Shown here piece by piece: positions 5,805 through 5,883 of a stretch of DNA of 5,883 nt; the stretch's first letter is position 1, and every line of letters begins with the position of its first letter. A program made the translations under genes and the position numbers. The stretch lies in assembly GCA_019312685.1 (NCBI GenBank), contig JAFDCR010000358.1, positions 1 through 5,883 of the forward strand. Direction: 5' to 3'. Origin of the DNA: Deltaproteobacteria bacterium. Lineage in GTDB: Bacteria > Desulfobacterota > Desulfobulbia > Desulfobulbales > BM004. Below the pieces are notes generated by a model. The model was not told where the DNA came from and searched no databases. It was given only the letters and a program-made list of their open reading frames with translations.

Positions 5805-5883
5805 ATATAAACTTAGCAGATAGAAAATCGCGCGGCCCTGATATGTGATTTCTTAAAGTCCGGACAGCGGCCGGGTTTTGTTA

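Noticed and set aside
5855..5879. A-rich stem-loop with CCGG/CCGG core and T-run, like an intrinsic terminator
   Set aside because: The stem pairs well only as plus-strand RNA (it uses two G-U pairs that become A-C mismatches on the minus strand), but no plus-strand gene precedes it. It lies at the window edge, where context is missing.
5805..5883. Possible C-terminus of an upstream minus-strand gene
   Set aside because: Two minus-strand frames end in stops here, but both fragments are too short and featureless to choose between or to identify.

Overview
The window is about 5.9 kb of moderate-GC, mostly minus-strand bacterial chromosome. The gene set suggests a Gram-negative, Desulfobacterota-like (delta-proteobacterial, possibly Desulfobacterales) genome. 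The pointers are a small single-domain PilZ protein of a style I associate with that group, a stand-alone RlmL-type rRNA methyltransferase, a YkgJ-type cysteine-cluster protein, and long AT-rich spacers. This taxonomic guess rests on recognising protein families by eye, not on a search.

Left edge (1-431): two partial genes meet head to head. On the minus strand is the C-terminal part of a cytidylyltransferase-like nucleotidyltransferase, which runs off the window at position 1. On the plus strand is the C-terminal tail of a glycosyltransferase. Each lacks its N-terminal part, and both break within about 222-240. This could be a deletion across a divergent promoter region, an inversion breakpoint, or an assembly join. 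It is the most anomalous point in the window.

Centre-left (474-2431): coaX (type III pantothenate kinase, first step of CoA synthesis) overlaps ldcA (LD-carboxypeptidase, murein recycling) by 17 bases. They form a two-gene minus-strand operon. A plausible sigma70 promoter lies about 80 bases upstream of coaX, and a perfect 7-bp dyad sits at the expected transcription start. The glycosyltransferase tail and ldcA converge, with 42 bases between them and no visible terminator.

Centre (2432-4283): two apparently single-gene units lie between AT-rich spacers. One is a GT10 (fucosyltransferase-family) glycosyltransferase with a basic C-terminal tail. The other is a PilZ-domain protein whose best start is an internal ATG with a good ribosome binding site. 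A perfect 14-bp AT-only inverted repeat lies just upstream of the PilZ gene.

Right (4284-5883): a YkgJ-family CxxCxxxCC protein is followed after 23 bases by an RlmL-type 23S rRNA m2G methyltransferase, probably one operon. The last 79 bases hold no gene I can support.

Overall this is ordinary housekeeping and surface-glycan content. I do not see a defence system, CRISPR array, insertion sequence, tRNA or rRNA, and I do not claim a novel system. No gene-free stretch exceeds 300 bases. The three main spacers are 2179-2431, 3524-3691 and 4070-4283.
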